Positions 1-7,420 are shown, counted from the first letter of the stretch. The stretch is 26,134 nucleotides of DNA from an uncultured Duncaniella sp. (GCA_910588795.1 CAJURI010000010.1:1-26134); one strand, 5' to 3'. Numbers and translations: made by a program. The notes: generated by a model not told the origin, from the sequence alone.

Positions 1-225
1 GAGTCTGTCGAATATTTTGGTTAGCCCTGCCACGGAACTACGCCGCTGCCCCCATATTCTGTAGTTTTTAAGATTGATCCCCGCCGTGCCAGGACAAGGA
101 GTCTCAAAGCTACAAAAAATTCCCCTGCCGATGCTTCGACAGGGGTCATTTTTATGGCGCCCGCAAGGGTCATTCTTATTTCGCCCAAAGGGGTCAGTCC
201 CGCGTGCCCGAAGGGGTCAAACGCA
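1..225 (-). mobile_element. Probable end of an IS21-like insertion sequence (partial, runs off left edge)
   Basis: Seen: four direct copies of GGGGTCA (one is GGGTCA) at 142-148, 167-172, 190-196 and 213-219, spaced 24, 24 and 23 bases, most preceded by a GCCC block. Inside them is a 10-bp inverted repeat with one mismatch (122-145), then a minus-strand TAGCTTTG box at 105-112 that could drive a gene leading off the window. A minus-strand frame stays open from about base 120 to base 1, but only a GTG at about 33 could start it after the box, and I do not recognise the residues. Known: IS21-family elements have several long terminal repeats at each end and finish in CA-3'. Inference: the outer end is near 219-225. 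No transposase is visible, so the family is a guess from the repeat layout. Confidence 0.4.
142..219. repeat. Four tandem ~24-bp repeats with GGGGTCA core
   Basis: The core GGTCA recurs at 144, 168, 192 and 215, and the flanking GCCC(G)AA blocks are also conserved, giving four units of 23-24 bases with about 60-70% identity by eye. There are no unique spacers of CRISPR size. The best reading is a set of transposase-binding terminal repeats of an insertion sequence. Confidence 0.7.
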
Positions 226-357
226 CGCGCCTTTTCCATCGGAGTCCCGGCGGTAAGTCAGCGCCAGATATACCGTTTTTTCCTCGACCTTGAACAGGCG
301 CGCCAGCTTTGCCCGCGCCTCGTTGCTCACTTTGATGTAACTCTCTGTTGTTCTCAT
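217..357 (-). pseudogene. Truncated small regulator-associated protein (46 aa)
   Basis: A minus-strand frame starts at ATG 357 and reads MRTTESYIKVSNEARAKLAR and then LFKVEEKTVYLALTYRRDSD, ending after 46 residues. It looks like the N-terminal third of a small helix-turn-helix-like family of roughly 110-130 residues that sits next to XRE regulators in Bacteroides genomes; this comparison is from memory. The stop codon TGA is the first three bases of the outermost GGGGTCA repeat, so the gene seems cut by the IS-like end. A TATCTTTG -7 box at 459-466 with TTTG at 485-488 lies about 100 bases upstream and reads toward it. It could also be a complete 46-residue protein. Existence of the frame is clear; gene status is moderate. 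Confidence 0.45.
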
Positions 358-400
358 ATCCTTTTACATTGGGTTCAAACTGTTTTAATTCCGTGTTCCC

Positions 401-432
401 TTTGTCCACCTCGGCATTTTTTTGTATCTTTG
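401..432 (+). promoter_or_regulatory. Bacteroidetes-type promoter for the XRE regulator
   Basis: TTTG at 401-404, a 20-base spacer, and TATCTTTG at 425-432 match the Bacteroidetes primary sigma consensus exactly. The start of transcription would be near 439, about 100 bases before the regulator ATG at 540. It points at the opposing promoter at 459-488. Confidence 0.65.
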
Positions 433-458
433 GCGGCTGTAACCTCGGTAACACGCTG

Positions 459-488
459 CAAAGATAATAGGAAATTTCCTAATACAAA
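459..488 (-). promoter_or_regulatory. Opposing Bacteroidetes-type promoter
   Basis: On the minus strand, TTTG (485-488), an 18-base spacer and TATCTTTG (459-466) form a good promoter. Transcription would begin near 452 and run left across the plus-strand promoter into the gene at 217-357. The perfect palindrome at 468-481 fills its spacer, so a bound protein would block it. Confidence 0.6.
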
Positions 489-511
489 AATTTTTGGTAG
501 GATTTTTTCTA
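468..511. promoter_or_regulatory. Paired operator-like palindromes, centres 30 bp apart
   Basis: The first site is the perfect 14-bp palindrome TAGGAAATTTCCTA (468-481). The second, TAGGATTTTTTCTA (498-511), matches it at 11 of 14 positions. Their centres (474.5 and 504.5) are 30 bp apart, close to three helical turns, so two dimers would sit on the same face. The adjacent XRE regulator at 540-947 is the natural candidate ligand (inference). Confidence 0.5.
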
Positions 512-539
512 ATGGATTATTAAAACAGTCTGAAACAGA

Positions 540-947
540 ATGATATTAGAGCGACTTAAACAGTACATGGATTATAAGGGCATAACGGTGGCTGCCTTTG
601 AGCGAAGCATCGGAATGGCTAATGCCTCTTTTGGCAAATCCCTGAAAAAAGGCGGTGCCATAGGTACAGACAAATTAGAAAATATCCTAACAATATACCC
701 CGACATTTCCCCACTTTGGTTATTGCGTGGAGTAGGGGAGATGTTGCTCCCTGACCCGGAGCACCCAGAAAAGCAACCACCATCGGCACCAACATACCTC
801 CTCGACATGATTAAGGAAAAGGATCAGATAATCCGCCAACAAGCCGAAGAACTGGGAGAACTCAGGGAAAAACTTAAAAACGCACAGGCCGGAAAAAACG
901 AGATTACGCACCACCATGCCCAGGCTCCGGTCGAAGTTGCTCCCTGA
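540..947 (+). CDS. XRE/Cro-CI-like helix-turn-helix regulator with C-terminal coiled coil
   Basis: This 135-residue protein has an N-terminal helix-turn-helix region (about residues 1-55). It includes the stretch MDYKGITVAAFERSIGMANA and the phrase YPDISPLWLLRGVGEMLL at about 53-70, which is typical of Bacteroidetes phage and mobile-element repressors. Residues about 87-115 are rich in heptad-spaced I/L with E, K and Q and probably form a coiled coil for oligomerisation. No protease or metal-binding domain is visible. It would act in the cytoplasm as a DNA-binding repressor, probably controlling the two opposing promoters and paired palindromes just upstream. The ATG at 540 is the only good start; the upstream promoter gives a leader of about 100 bases. 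The HTH class is fairly secure; target and role are inference. Confidence 0.75.
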   Translation: MILERLKQYMDYKGITVAAFERSIGMANASFGKSLKKGGAIGTDKLENILTIYPDISPLWLLRGVGEMLLPDPEHPEKQPPSAPTYLLDMIKEKDQIIRQQAEELGELREKLKNAQAGKNEITHHHAQAPVEVAP

Positions 948-949
948 TG

Positions 950-957
950 TACTTTTG
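950..957 (+). promoter_or_regulatory. Possible promoter -7 box for the membrane protein
   Basis: TACTTTTG fits TAnnTTTG and lies 39 bases before the ATG at 996, just after the regulator stop codon. No convincing TTTG -33 element is seen at the expected distance, so it may be weak or the gene may be read through from the regulator. Confidence 0.35.
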
Positions 958-995
958 TAAAAAATATAAAATAAGTTCTTGCCCGCTAAATTGAT

Positions 996-1544
996 ATGCT
1001 TACGGTTATTGTTATATTAGTTGCTGTTGCTCTCGTGTGGAAGTTTACGCCAAACCCCGCAAACAAAAGAGCCGCCGGCATGATGTTTCAAATGCTGGAG
1101 TCTTTTCATATCATTGACACTACTGTAAATCTTGACATCTTTACCCAGCGCCTTGATTTACTCAGTCAACTTGCCTCGACGCTCCCGGCTAATGCGGGCA
1201 AAAGCAAAAGTGCAGATATGGCGTTACGGGCATATTCCGATAAATATAATAGACCCATTTCCCCAACCATTCGACAAATTCTCAATCAGCCGCAAATTGC
1301 CACCTCAACAAAGTTCAGAGATGAGGCGGCCACAGCATTTTTTCTACGCTCCTGCAATAAACTGGAAACTGAAATTAAAACTCTTAAAACCTCAAACGCA
1401 AGGCAGCGACGTGTAACGCAAGCCCACGAACTTGCTGACATCATTGTTGACCGTCTGTATTCTGATGAGCAACAAAAATACATTGATTGCATTCATGGCG
1501 AACTTGCGCGTCTATCTGGCTCGACCTCCCTACACCCCCTATAA
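996..1544 (+). CDS. Small membrane-anchored protein of unknown function
   Basis: A 182-residue protein that I do not recognise. Residues about 2-16 (LTVIVILVAVALVWK) form one membrane segment, followed directly by a positively charged stretch (NKRAAG), so most of the chain is probably cytoplasmic. The rest is mostly helical and polar, with charged amphipathic stretches (for example residues about 105-160) and few cysteines. No catalytic motif is visible. It follows the XRE regulator by 48 bases on the same strand and probably belongs to the same module. The ATG at 996 gives an immediate membrane anchor, and no better upstream start exists. It could be an accessory or immunity-type protein of a mobile element, but nothing in the sequence shows this. 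Confidence 0.55.
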   Translation: MLTVIVILVAVALVWKFTPNPANKRAAGMMFQMLESFHIIDTTVNLDIFTQRLDLLSQLASTLPANAGKSKSADMALRAYSDKYNRPISPTIRQILNQPQIATSTKFRDEAATAFFLRSCNKLETEIKTLKTSNARQRRVTQAHELADIIVDRLYSDEQQKYIDCIHGELARLSGSTSLHPL

Positions 1545-1750
1545 GGGGTCTAAATAGGGGAGATTCCTGTTTTTCAGCGTGTTTTTTGAGCCATTAAACG
1601 CATTTAACGCACATTATCAGTAACTTAAATATATTTCAACAGCGTTTTTAACGAGGTCTATTTTGGTATTAAAGGGGTGTTTATCGCTTCAAAATCGCCG
1701 TTTTCGGCGGTCATTTTGTCCGTATGGGGGTGCGTACCTATGTGCCGGAG

Positions 1751-1786
1751 TACCCCCAACTGTATCCCCAACTGTATCTCCAACCC
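1751..1786. repeat. Three 12-bp tandem repeats
   Basis: TACCCCCAACTG, TATCCCCAACTG and TATCTCCAACCC follow one another with a 12-base period. In the plus frame from 1724 they read as YPQL-type units; on the other strand as WGYS-type units. Confidence 0.7.
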
Positions 1787-2091
1787 CATTTTTTAGACGA
1801 AACGGGCACGATTTCCACCACTCCCCCACCCTCGGTTTGACCCTCCCGAAGCAGGGCGCTGCCGGAGCCATTTAACAGCCGATTTAACGCCTGTGCCGTC
1901 CGCCGGATCACTCGTGCGCATGGGCGCGCTGCTCTCGTCGCTCCCCTACTCTGCCGACCAACCGGCACAATGTCCCACAAACGCCGTAAACGCTTGAATT
2001 TCGCGCTCTCTGCCCGGTCCCGGCTCATTCTACCGGCGCACAACGAAAGCGGCCACACAGCCGGCGAAAACCAGCCATGCAGCCACTCAAT

Positions 2092-2173
2092 ATTAAAGCC
2101 AATTAAAGCCCGATTAAAGCTCCGTTAAACACCGATTAAACGGACGGCCCCCAAAATTCAACCCGGATTAAAG
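2092..2173. repeat. Helically phased ATTAAA iterons
   Basis: ATTAAAGCC (2092), ATTAAAGCC (2102), ATTAAAGCT (2113), GTTAAACAC (2124) and ATTAAACGG (2135) follow at steps of 10, 11, 11 and 11 bases. A sixth ATTAAAG starts at 2167, 32 bases further. The 11-base step is out of phase with any reading frame, which favours a DNA-level role such as protein binding or bending. Confidence 0.6.
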
Positions 2174-2343
2174 CAAATTCAACTTTTTGCACGTTTCGTT
2201 TTTCGCGCCCGACCACCTCCGACACCTCAAAACCCACTGAAAACCAAAGCATTTCACCGCCGACCGACATTCACACCGATGCTCGCTTCATTTTCATGCC
2301 CATACAATATAAAGCATACACAATCATTATCATTAAATCACAT

Positions 2344-3975
2344 ATGTCACTCAAATCAATCAAAGGCTCATGCATCCCCCTGAAGCTTAAGCTTGCGGGA
2401 TTGCTCCTATGCCTGTTTGCGTCAAGTCCGTGCCTTACATCGGCACAAACAAATGACAGGCAACCGATAACTTACAGTTGCGAAAAAGAGAAACTCGCCA
2501 AAGCGCTCAGTGAGGTGGAACGCCGTTCCGGCTATTACCGTCTGCAGTACCTGAGCGACGATGTTGCCCCTTACCGTGTTACAGCCAAACTCGACAAGGC
2601 AACAATCAACACAGCCGTAAGTGAGCTGTTGAAATCCACACCGCTGCGCTATAATGTAAGAGGCCGCTACGTGGAGATATACAATCCAAAAGAGAAAAGC
2701 GGCAAAACCCTCAACATATCCGGCAATGTGACCGACGAGGAAGGTGAACCACTGGCAGGAGCGATAGTCACCGTAGAAGGCACTGACAACGGAACCGTGG
2801 CTGACGCTGACGGCAATTTCTCACTTAAGGCCAACACCGTGCGGTCTGTGCTGACAGTGAGTTATGTAGGCATGCACCCTTATGAACAGGCCCTGACAGA
2901 ATCAGACACTAAGAAAAAACTTAGAATAGTGCTCAAACCCGCAGTGGAAATGATGAGCGAAGTTGTCGTGACCGGTTATCAGACTATATCCAAAGAACGT
3001 GCCACAGGCGCATTCGCCAAAATCGACACCGAAACGCTCAAGACACAACGCATAGCATCGATCGACAACATACTTGAGGGCCATGTTGCCGGATACAGCG
3101 ATGGAATAATCCGAGGCGCGAGTACCCTGAGCGCAGTTACCACTCCGCTATACGTGATAGACGGATTCCCTGTCGAAAACACAAGAAACAACGGCTACGG
3201 CAAATGGGAGGAGAGTGTGCCCGATCTCAACATCGAGGACATCGAGAGCATAACCGTGCTCAAAGATGCCGCCGCAGCTTCGATCTACGGAGCCCGCGCA
3301 GCCAACGGAGTGATAGTAATCACAACAAAAAAAGCCGCCAGAGACAAAGTCAATGTGTCATTTTCAGCCAATCTCACCTGGCAGCCTTACCGCACATACA
3401 CAGGCCATCTGCTTGATTCAAAGACCATGGTGGAACTGGAGAAGGAATACGCGTCTCTTATTCCCGGACTGTCGGGCGACGGAGCCGCAGCCTATGCTGA
3501 AAAATATCTTAAGGACAAGGAGTACACCACACCCGGCATGACAGCGATACTCAAAGGAATAGCCGGCCAAATGTCACAAAGCGAAGTAGACAGCACACTC
3601 AAAGGGTATGCCGAAGCCGGCAACGCTTATCAGGACGCTGTAGACAAATATGCAAAAAAAAGATCCGTTCTACCAGCAATACAATCTGCGCGTTGCTGCC
3701 GGATCCGCGACAAACAATTTCAACGGATCCTTCTCATACCGTCGAAATCAGGAATCGGACAAATACACACGCAACGAGACATTCGGAATATCCCTGCAGA
3801 ACTCAACCGACATCACCAAATGGCTGCGCCTCGATCTCGGTGCATACATCAATTATGGAGATTCCCAGACTCAGAACTTCAACATGGACTATGCCTCCAG
3901 CATCTATGGTCCGTTCACCGTCACACCCTACTGGAACCCCGGAACACCCGACGCCCCAAACATCATAAGCGATGA
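2344..3975 (+). CDS. SusC-like TonB-dependent transporter, N-terminal part (frameshifted)
   Basis: This is the first part of an outer-membrane glycan importer. Counting from ATG 2344 it has a signal peptide (1-34, ending TSAQ), an STN domain (about 45-113), a carboxypeptidase-regulatory-like domain (about 124-198), a TonB-box-like SEVVVTGYQ (205-213) and the plug domain (about 215-330, with PLYVIDGFPVEN and the SusC-type GARAANGVIVITTKK). After A8 at 3654-3661 the frame is lost: the last ~105 codons before the stop at 3975 are not SusC-like, and the true sequence continues in the frame of 3650-5881. An ATG at 2296 would add 16 residues before the signal peptide; 2344 gives a more normal signal. 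No promoter is evident upstream. Family call is very secure; whether the break is real is open. Confidence 0.9.
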   Translation: MSLKSIKGSCIPLKLKLAGLLLCLFASSPCLTSAQTNDRQPITYSCEKEKLAKALSEVERRSGYYRLQYLSDDVAPYRVTAKLDKATINTAVSELLKSTPLRYNVRGRYVEIYNPKEKSGKTLNISGNVTDEEGEPLAGAIVTVEGTDNGTVADADGNFSLKANTVRSVLTVSYVGMHPYEQALTESDTKKKLRIVLKPAVEMMSEVVVTGYQTISKERATGAFAKIDTETLKTQRIASIDNILEGHVAGYSDGIIRGASTLSAVTTPLYVIDGFPVENTRNNGYGKWEESVPDLNIEDIESITVLKDAAAASIYGARAANGVIVITTKKAARDKVNVSFSANLTWQPYRTYTGHLLDSKTMVELEKEYASLIPGLSGDGAAAYAEKYLKDKEYTTPGMTAILKGIAGQMSQSEVDSTLKGYAEAGNAYQDAVDKYAKKRSVLPAIQSARCCRIRDKQFQRILLIPSKSGIGQIHTQRDIRNIPAELNRHHQMAAPRSRCIHQLWRFPDSELQHGLCLQHLWSVHRHTLLEPRNTRRPKHHKR

Positions 3976-5881
3976 AATGCGTTACTCCGAGTCACAGATG
4001 CTGACACTCAAAGATTACTACAACAACTACGACCTTAGCATCAATCCTTACGACGAGCTCGGCATGGGACTGACAAAGAAGAAAGACCTCTCGGCCCGCA
4101 CATATGCGAGACTCAACATAAAACTTGCCGACTGGATCAACCTCACCACACAGTTCCAATACGAGGCAGGAGAATACAAGACCAACAGATTCCGCGAAAA
4201 AGAGATGTTCGAGTCCCGCGACATGTTCCTGTGCTATGCTGTGCCTAAATTTGATGCCAACAAGACCATCGTATGGAATCTGCCTCAGGGAAACATATTC
4301 AAACAGGCCACCAACTCAACACGTGCCTACAATTTCCGAAGCCAGTTAGACATTCACAAGACCCATTCCGGCGTTCACGACATCACAGCACTCTTCGGAT
4401 TCGAGATGAGACAGAACAAGATCAATTATTCCGACAATACCCTATATAACTACGACCCAGACCTGCTGACACATACAATGGTAGATGCAGCCGCACTCAA
4501 AAACGTAGGTGGCTACTGGAGACGCGGCACATGGTCGGACACAGATATCGCAAAAGTCTACGAGCTCACCAACCGGTATGTGTCGATCTACGGAAACATA
4601 GCATACACATTCGATGACCGATACTCCATCACCGGATCTCTCCGATGGGACCGCACCAACCTGTTTGCCACAAGCTCCAAATATCAGGACAAGCCTATAT
4701 GGAGCGTGGGAGCGGCGTGGCGTATCGACAAAGAGAAATTCTTCAATGTTGACAAGATCAATATGCTCAAACTGCGTGCAAGCTATGGCATCGGCGGTAA
4801 TATAGCCAAGACAGCAGCCCCATACCTCACCGTCAAATATCAGTCGAACAATAATGTGGGAGGCACACAAGGCAGCATCCTGTCACGGCCCAATCCTGAC
4901 CTGAGATGGGAAAAGACAACTACCACCAACATAGGCATCGACTTCGCAGCGTTCAACAACCGTCTGAACGGATCGTTCGAATACTATTTCAAGAAGGGCA
5001 CCGATCTGCTGTGCCAGACCAACGGTGTAGCCTGGGAAGGATTCGGCACAGGAATCACCAACTGTGTGATAAACAACGGGCGCATGGACAACCGGGGCTT
5101 TGAAATAAGTCTGCGCGGCACCATATACGCTGACCGCGACTGGAGCTGGTCAGTCAATGGAGTGCTCGGATACAACAAGAATGAAGTGAAACATGTTAAC
5201 ATAACCGCACCTACACTTCAGAACCTCATAGCCAACCCCACCGGTTATCCGCGCGTAGGAGTGCCACTGCAGTCAATATATGCATACCACTGGGCCGGAC
5301 TTGACGAGAACGGCATACCATGCATCTACGACAAGTCAGGGGAACTCGTGAAACGCAAAAACATGAACGATCCCGAGGAAGTCTACAGTGCCGGATCATT
5401 GGTGCCCATCTGCAGCGGATCTATAGGGACAAACCTACGCTTCCGCGATTTTGAGTTCTCGGCAATGATGCTATACGCATGCGGACACAAAATGAGAAAT
5501 GGTCTCATTCCATACATGAGCGGAGGTGTCTACTGGGGGACAGCAGGGATGGCCAACAGATGGCAGAAACCAGGTGACGAGAACACCACAAATGTGCCAC
5601 GCTACCTTCCGTGGGAACATCCTGACTACAATCAGTACGACGGAGACTTCTATGAATACGCCGACATAAATGTGCTCGATGCATCCAACTGGCGACTTCG
5701 CAACATATCCCTGTCATACAGCATACCAAGACCGATATGCAGAAAGGCATATATGTCGAACGTAAGGGTGATGATAGGTATGGAGAACGTGCTGACGATC
5801 GCCAAAAGCAAAGAAGCCAAATATCTGCTTGGAGGTTACAACCGACCCAACTACACATTCGGCATAAATGTAAATTTCTAA
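3650..5881 (+). CDS. SusC-like TonB-dependent transporter, C-terminal beta-barrel part
   Basis: This 743-residue frame continues the SusC protein: MQKKDPFYQQYNLRVAAG joins the upstream frame at DKYAKK once one A is removed from the A8 run. It holds most of the 22-strand beta-barrel, with many aromatic-ended strands and the usual last strand ending TFGINVNF. Joined to the upstream part, the protein would have about 1180 residues, long but normal for a SusC with an STN domain. The ATG at 3650 overlaps the slip site; translated alone, the product would lack a signal peptide and could not reach the outer membrane. It is followed by SusD after 12 bases, so the two are surely one transcript and their proteins would form the importer complex at the cell surface. 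Confidence 0.9.
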   Translation: MQKKDPFYQQYNLRVAAGSATNNFNGSFSYRRNQESDKYTRNETFGISLQNSTDITKWLRLDLGAYINYGDSQTQNFNMDYASSIYGPFTVTPYWNPGTPDAPNIISDEMRYSESQMLTLKDYYNNYDLSINPYDELGMGLTKKKDLSARTYARLNIKLADWINLTTQFQYEAGEYKTNRFREKEMFESRDMFLCYAVPKFDANKTIVWNLPQGNIFKQATNSTRAYNFRSQLDIHKTHSGVHDITALFGFEMRQNKINYSDNTLYNYDPDLLTHTMVDAAALKNVGGYWRRGTWSDTDIAKVYELTNRYVSIYGNIAYTFDDRYSITGSLRWDRTNLFATSSKYQDKPIWSVGAAWRIDKEKFFNVDKINMLKLRASYGIGGNIAKTAAPYLTVKYQSNNNVGGTQGSILSRPNPDLRWEKTTTTNIGIDFAAFNNRLNGSFEYYFKKGTDLLCQTNGVAWEGFGTGITNCVINNGRMDNRGFEISLRGTIYADRDWSWSVNGVLGYNKNEVKHVNITAPTLQNLIANPTGYPRVGVPLQSIYAYHWAGLDENGIPCIYDKSGELVKRKNMNDPEEVYSAGSLVPICSGSIGTNLRFRDFEFSAMMLYACGHKMRNGLIPYMSGGVYWGTAGMANRWQKPGDENTTNVPRYLPWEHPDYNQYDGDFYEYADINVLDASNWRLRNISLSYSIPRPICRKAYMSNVRVMIGMENVLTIAKSKEAKYLLGGYNRPNYTFGINVNF
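3654..3661 (+). other. A8 homopolymer at the SusC frame break
   Basis: Eight A residues lie exactly where the reading frame changes. Seven would keep SusC intact through DKYAKKDPFYQQY. The site fits an assembly error, a slipped-strand mutation (phase variation), or transcriptional slippage restoring some full-length product. Confidence 0.9.
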
Positions 5882-5893
5882 CAAATCACAGCA

Positions 5894-7339
5894 ATGACAA
5901 TCCATAAAACGCTTATAGCCCTTGCATTGATAGCAGGTATGCTCATGACCTCGTGCAACGACTATCTCGACATAAAACCAAAAGGTGACAAGATCCCTGA
6001 GACACTCACTGACTATGAAGCACTCCTGAGAGGTGAGACCATGCTCAATCCCATAGCATACATGCCTGTGCTCCAGGCACTCTATCTCATGAACGATGCC
6101 CAGAGGAACAAGATGATGCTCAACACCAAGAACCTGACCACAGCCAACTATATGTGGGACGAATCGGCCGACCGCATCGCTCTAAACAGCGGAAGCGAAC
6201 AGTTCCTGGACTTCACCTACAGCGGCATAGCCTGCTGCAATCTCATACTTGACGGAGTTCCACAGGTATCGGGATGCGACGAGAACGAACGCCGTGAGCT
6301 CATAGCATATGCCAGAACAATACGTGCGTACAACTACCTGATGCTTGTCAACTACTATGCCGACACTTATTCGGCATCGACGGCTTCCGCCACACTCGGA
6401 GTCCCGGTGATACTGTCATCGGATCCCAACGCTCATCACGAGCAGATGACTGTCGGAGCCATATATGACTTCATTATCACGGAGATCAAGGACGCATTGC
6501 AAAATGGGCTTCCCGACACGGCAATGACTATACTACACCCGTCGAAAGGGGCGGCCCACGCCATGCTCGCAAGAGCATATCTCATGATGGGACGCTTCGA
6601 TGATGCTCTGACCGAAGCCGAGGCCGCACTGACAGCCAACTCTGCACTATACGACTGGAATGCCTTTTACAATGCAAACGCTGTCAACATAGAAAAGCCT
6701 ACATCATATGCCTTGATGCAAAGCCCTATGGGGTATGATTATTGCGAAAATTATTTCTTCCGTCACGGTGACGGTCCTTCAACCATGGGACAATGCGTAC
6801 CGGGAACCAACACATTCGCCGGTCCGAACATGGTGCTCTCAAGAGGTGGACAGTTTGAGGATGGTGACGCCAAATTCATGGCCCGATGGAAGAAACGCAC
6901 ACAAGGCATCGACACATTCTATTACGCCACATTACGCGGAGCCCAGAACATGGGAGGCGTCACCACTGTGGAGATGTATCTCATAAAGGCTGAATGTCTC
7001 GCGCGCGACGGACAGACTGATGACGCCATGGATATCGTGAACGATATACGCAAGACACGTATCCGCCCCGACAAGTACACCGACAAGAGCGCGTCGTCCA
7101 AAGCCGAAGCCATGGAAATTATACGCACCCTCAAGGACAATGAGCTTGCCATGACCCTCATCCCGTTCATGGATGCACGCAGGTTCAATGCCGAAGGCAC
7201 CTATGCACGCACCATGACAAAGACCGTCGACGGCGTGACATATACCCTGAGCCCGAATTCACATCTATGGACCATGGTATTCCCCGCCAACGCAATGGAA
7301 AACTGCGGCAACGGATCAGTCCAACAGAATTCAAAATGA
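5894..7339 (+). CDS. SusD/RagB-like surface glycan-binding lipoprotein
   Basis: A 481-residue lipoprotein: signal segment with lipobox MTSC, the lipidated cysteine being residue 21, followed by NDYLDIKPKGDKIP, the classic SusD start. The central part is rich in helices of TPR type (for example the AHAMLARAYLMMGRFDDALT segment near 214-235), and the C-terminal part contains TTVEMYLIKAECLARDG and the PFMDARRF region usual in SusD proteins. SusD covers the outside of the SusC barrel and captures the glycan. It starts 12 bases after susC and ends 41 bases before a strong terminator, so susCD is a two-gene unit. The glycan cannot be read from the sequence. The length is a little shorter than many SusDs (500-600). 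Confidence 0.95.
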   Translation: MTIHKTLIALALIAGMLMTSCNDYLDIKPKGDKIPETLTDYEALLRGETMLNPIAYMPVLQALYLMNDAQRNKMMLNTKNLTTANYMWDESADRIALNSGSEQFLDFTYSGIACCNLILDGVPQVSGCDENERRELIAYARTIRAYNYLMLVNYYADTYSASTASATLGVPVILSSDPNAHHEQMTVGAIYDFIITEIKDALQNGLPDTAMTILHPSKGAAHAMLARAYLMMGRFDDALTEAEAALTANSALYDWNAFYNANAVNIEKPTSYALMQSPMGYDYCENYFFRHGDGPSTMGQCVPGTNTFAGPNMVLSRGGQFEDGDAKFMARWKKRTQGIDTFYYATLRGAQNMGGVTTVEMYLIKAECLARDGQTDDAMDIVNDIRKTRIRPDKYTDKSASSKAEAMEIIRTLKDNELAMTLIPFMDARRFNAEGTYARTMTKTVDGVTYTLSPNSHLWTMVFPANAMENCGNGSVQQNSK

Positions 7340-7380
7340 CAATGTTTGATAAATGAGCTGAATCCAAGTTCATCATTAAT

Positions 7381-7420
7381 AAAGTTCAGTCCTTGCGTGA
7401 TGCCGGGACTGAACTTTTTT
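7381..7420 (+). terminator. Terminator after susCD
   Basis: A perfect 12-bp stem (AAAGTTCAGTCC at 7381-7392 with GGACTGAACTTT at 7406-7417) is followed by a T run to 7420. It separates susCD from the next unit. Confidence 0.9.

Larger units (their letters stand above)
1545..2295. other. ~750-bp accessory intergenic region without a convincing gene
   Basis: This stretch is C-rich on the plus strand and unlike its neighbours. It holds a short hairpin (1696-1709, CGCCG-TTTT-CGGCG), 12-bp tandem repeats (1751-1786), paired ATTTAAC motifs (1593/1602 and 1870/1882) and five phased ATTAAA repeats (2092-2141). Short open frames exist on both strands: plus 1724-1840 (38 aa, with YPQL repeats), plus 1970-2128 (52 aa, very basic) and minus 1738-2058 (106 aa, Arg-rich). 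They overlap one another, have no promoter I can see, and are not known to me. They may be remnants or the end region of a mobile element. Confidence 0.5.

Noticed and set aside
142..219. CRISPR-like direct repeats
   Set aside because: The units abut with a 24-base period and have no unique spacers; they fit IS terminal repeats better. The repeats at 26040-26134 are coding octapeptide repeats, also not CRISPR.
1534..1549. Terminator after the membrane protein gene
   Set aside because: Only a 5-bp ACCCC/GGGGT stem overlapping the stop codon and no T run; too weak to call.
1663..1875. 70-codon plus-strand frame in the accessory region
   Set aside because: It overlaps other frames, has no promoter and includes the hairpin and 12-bp repeats; no sign of selection as protein can be seen.
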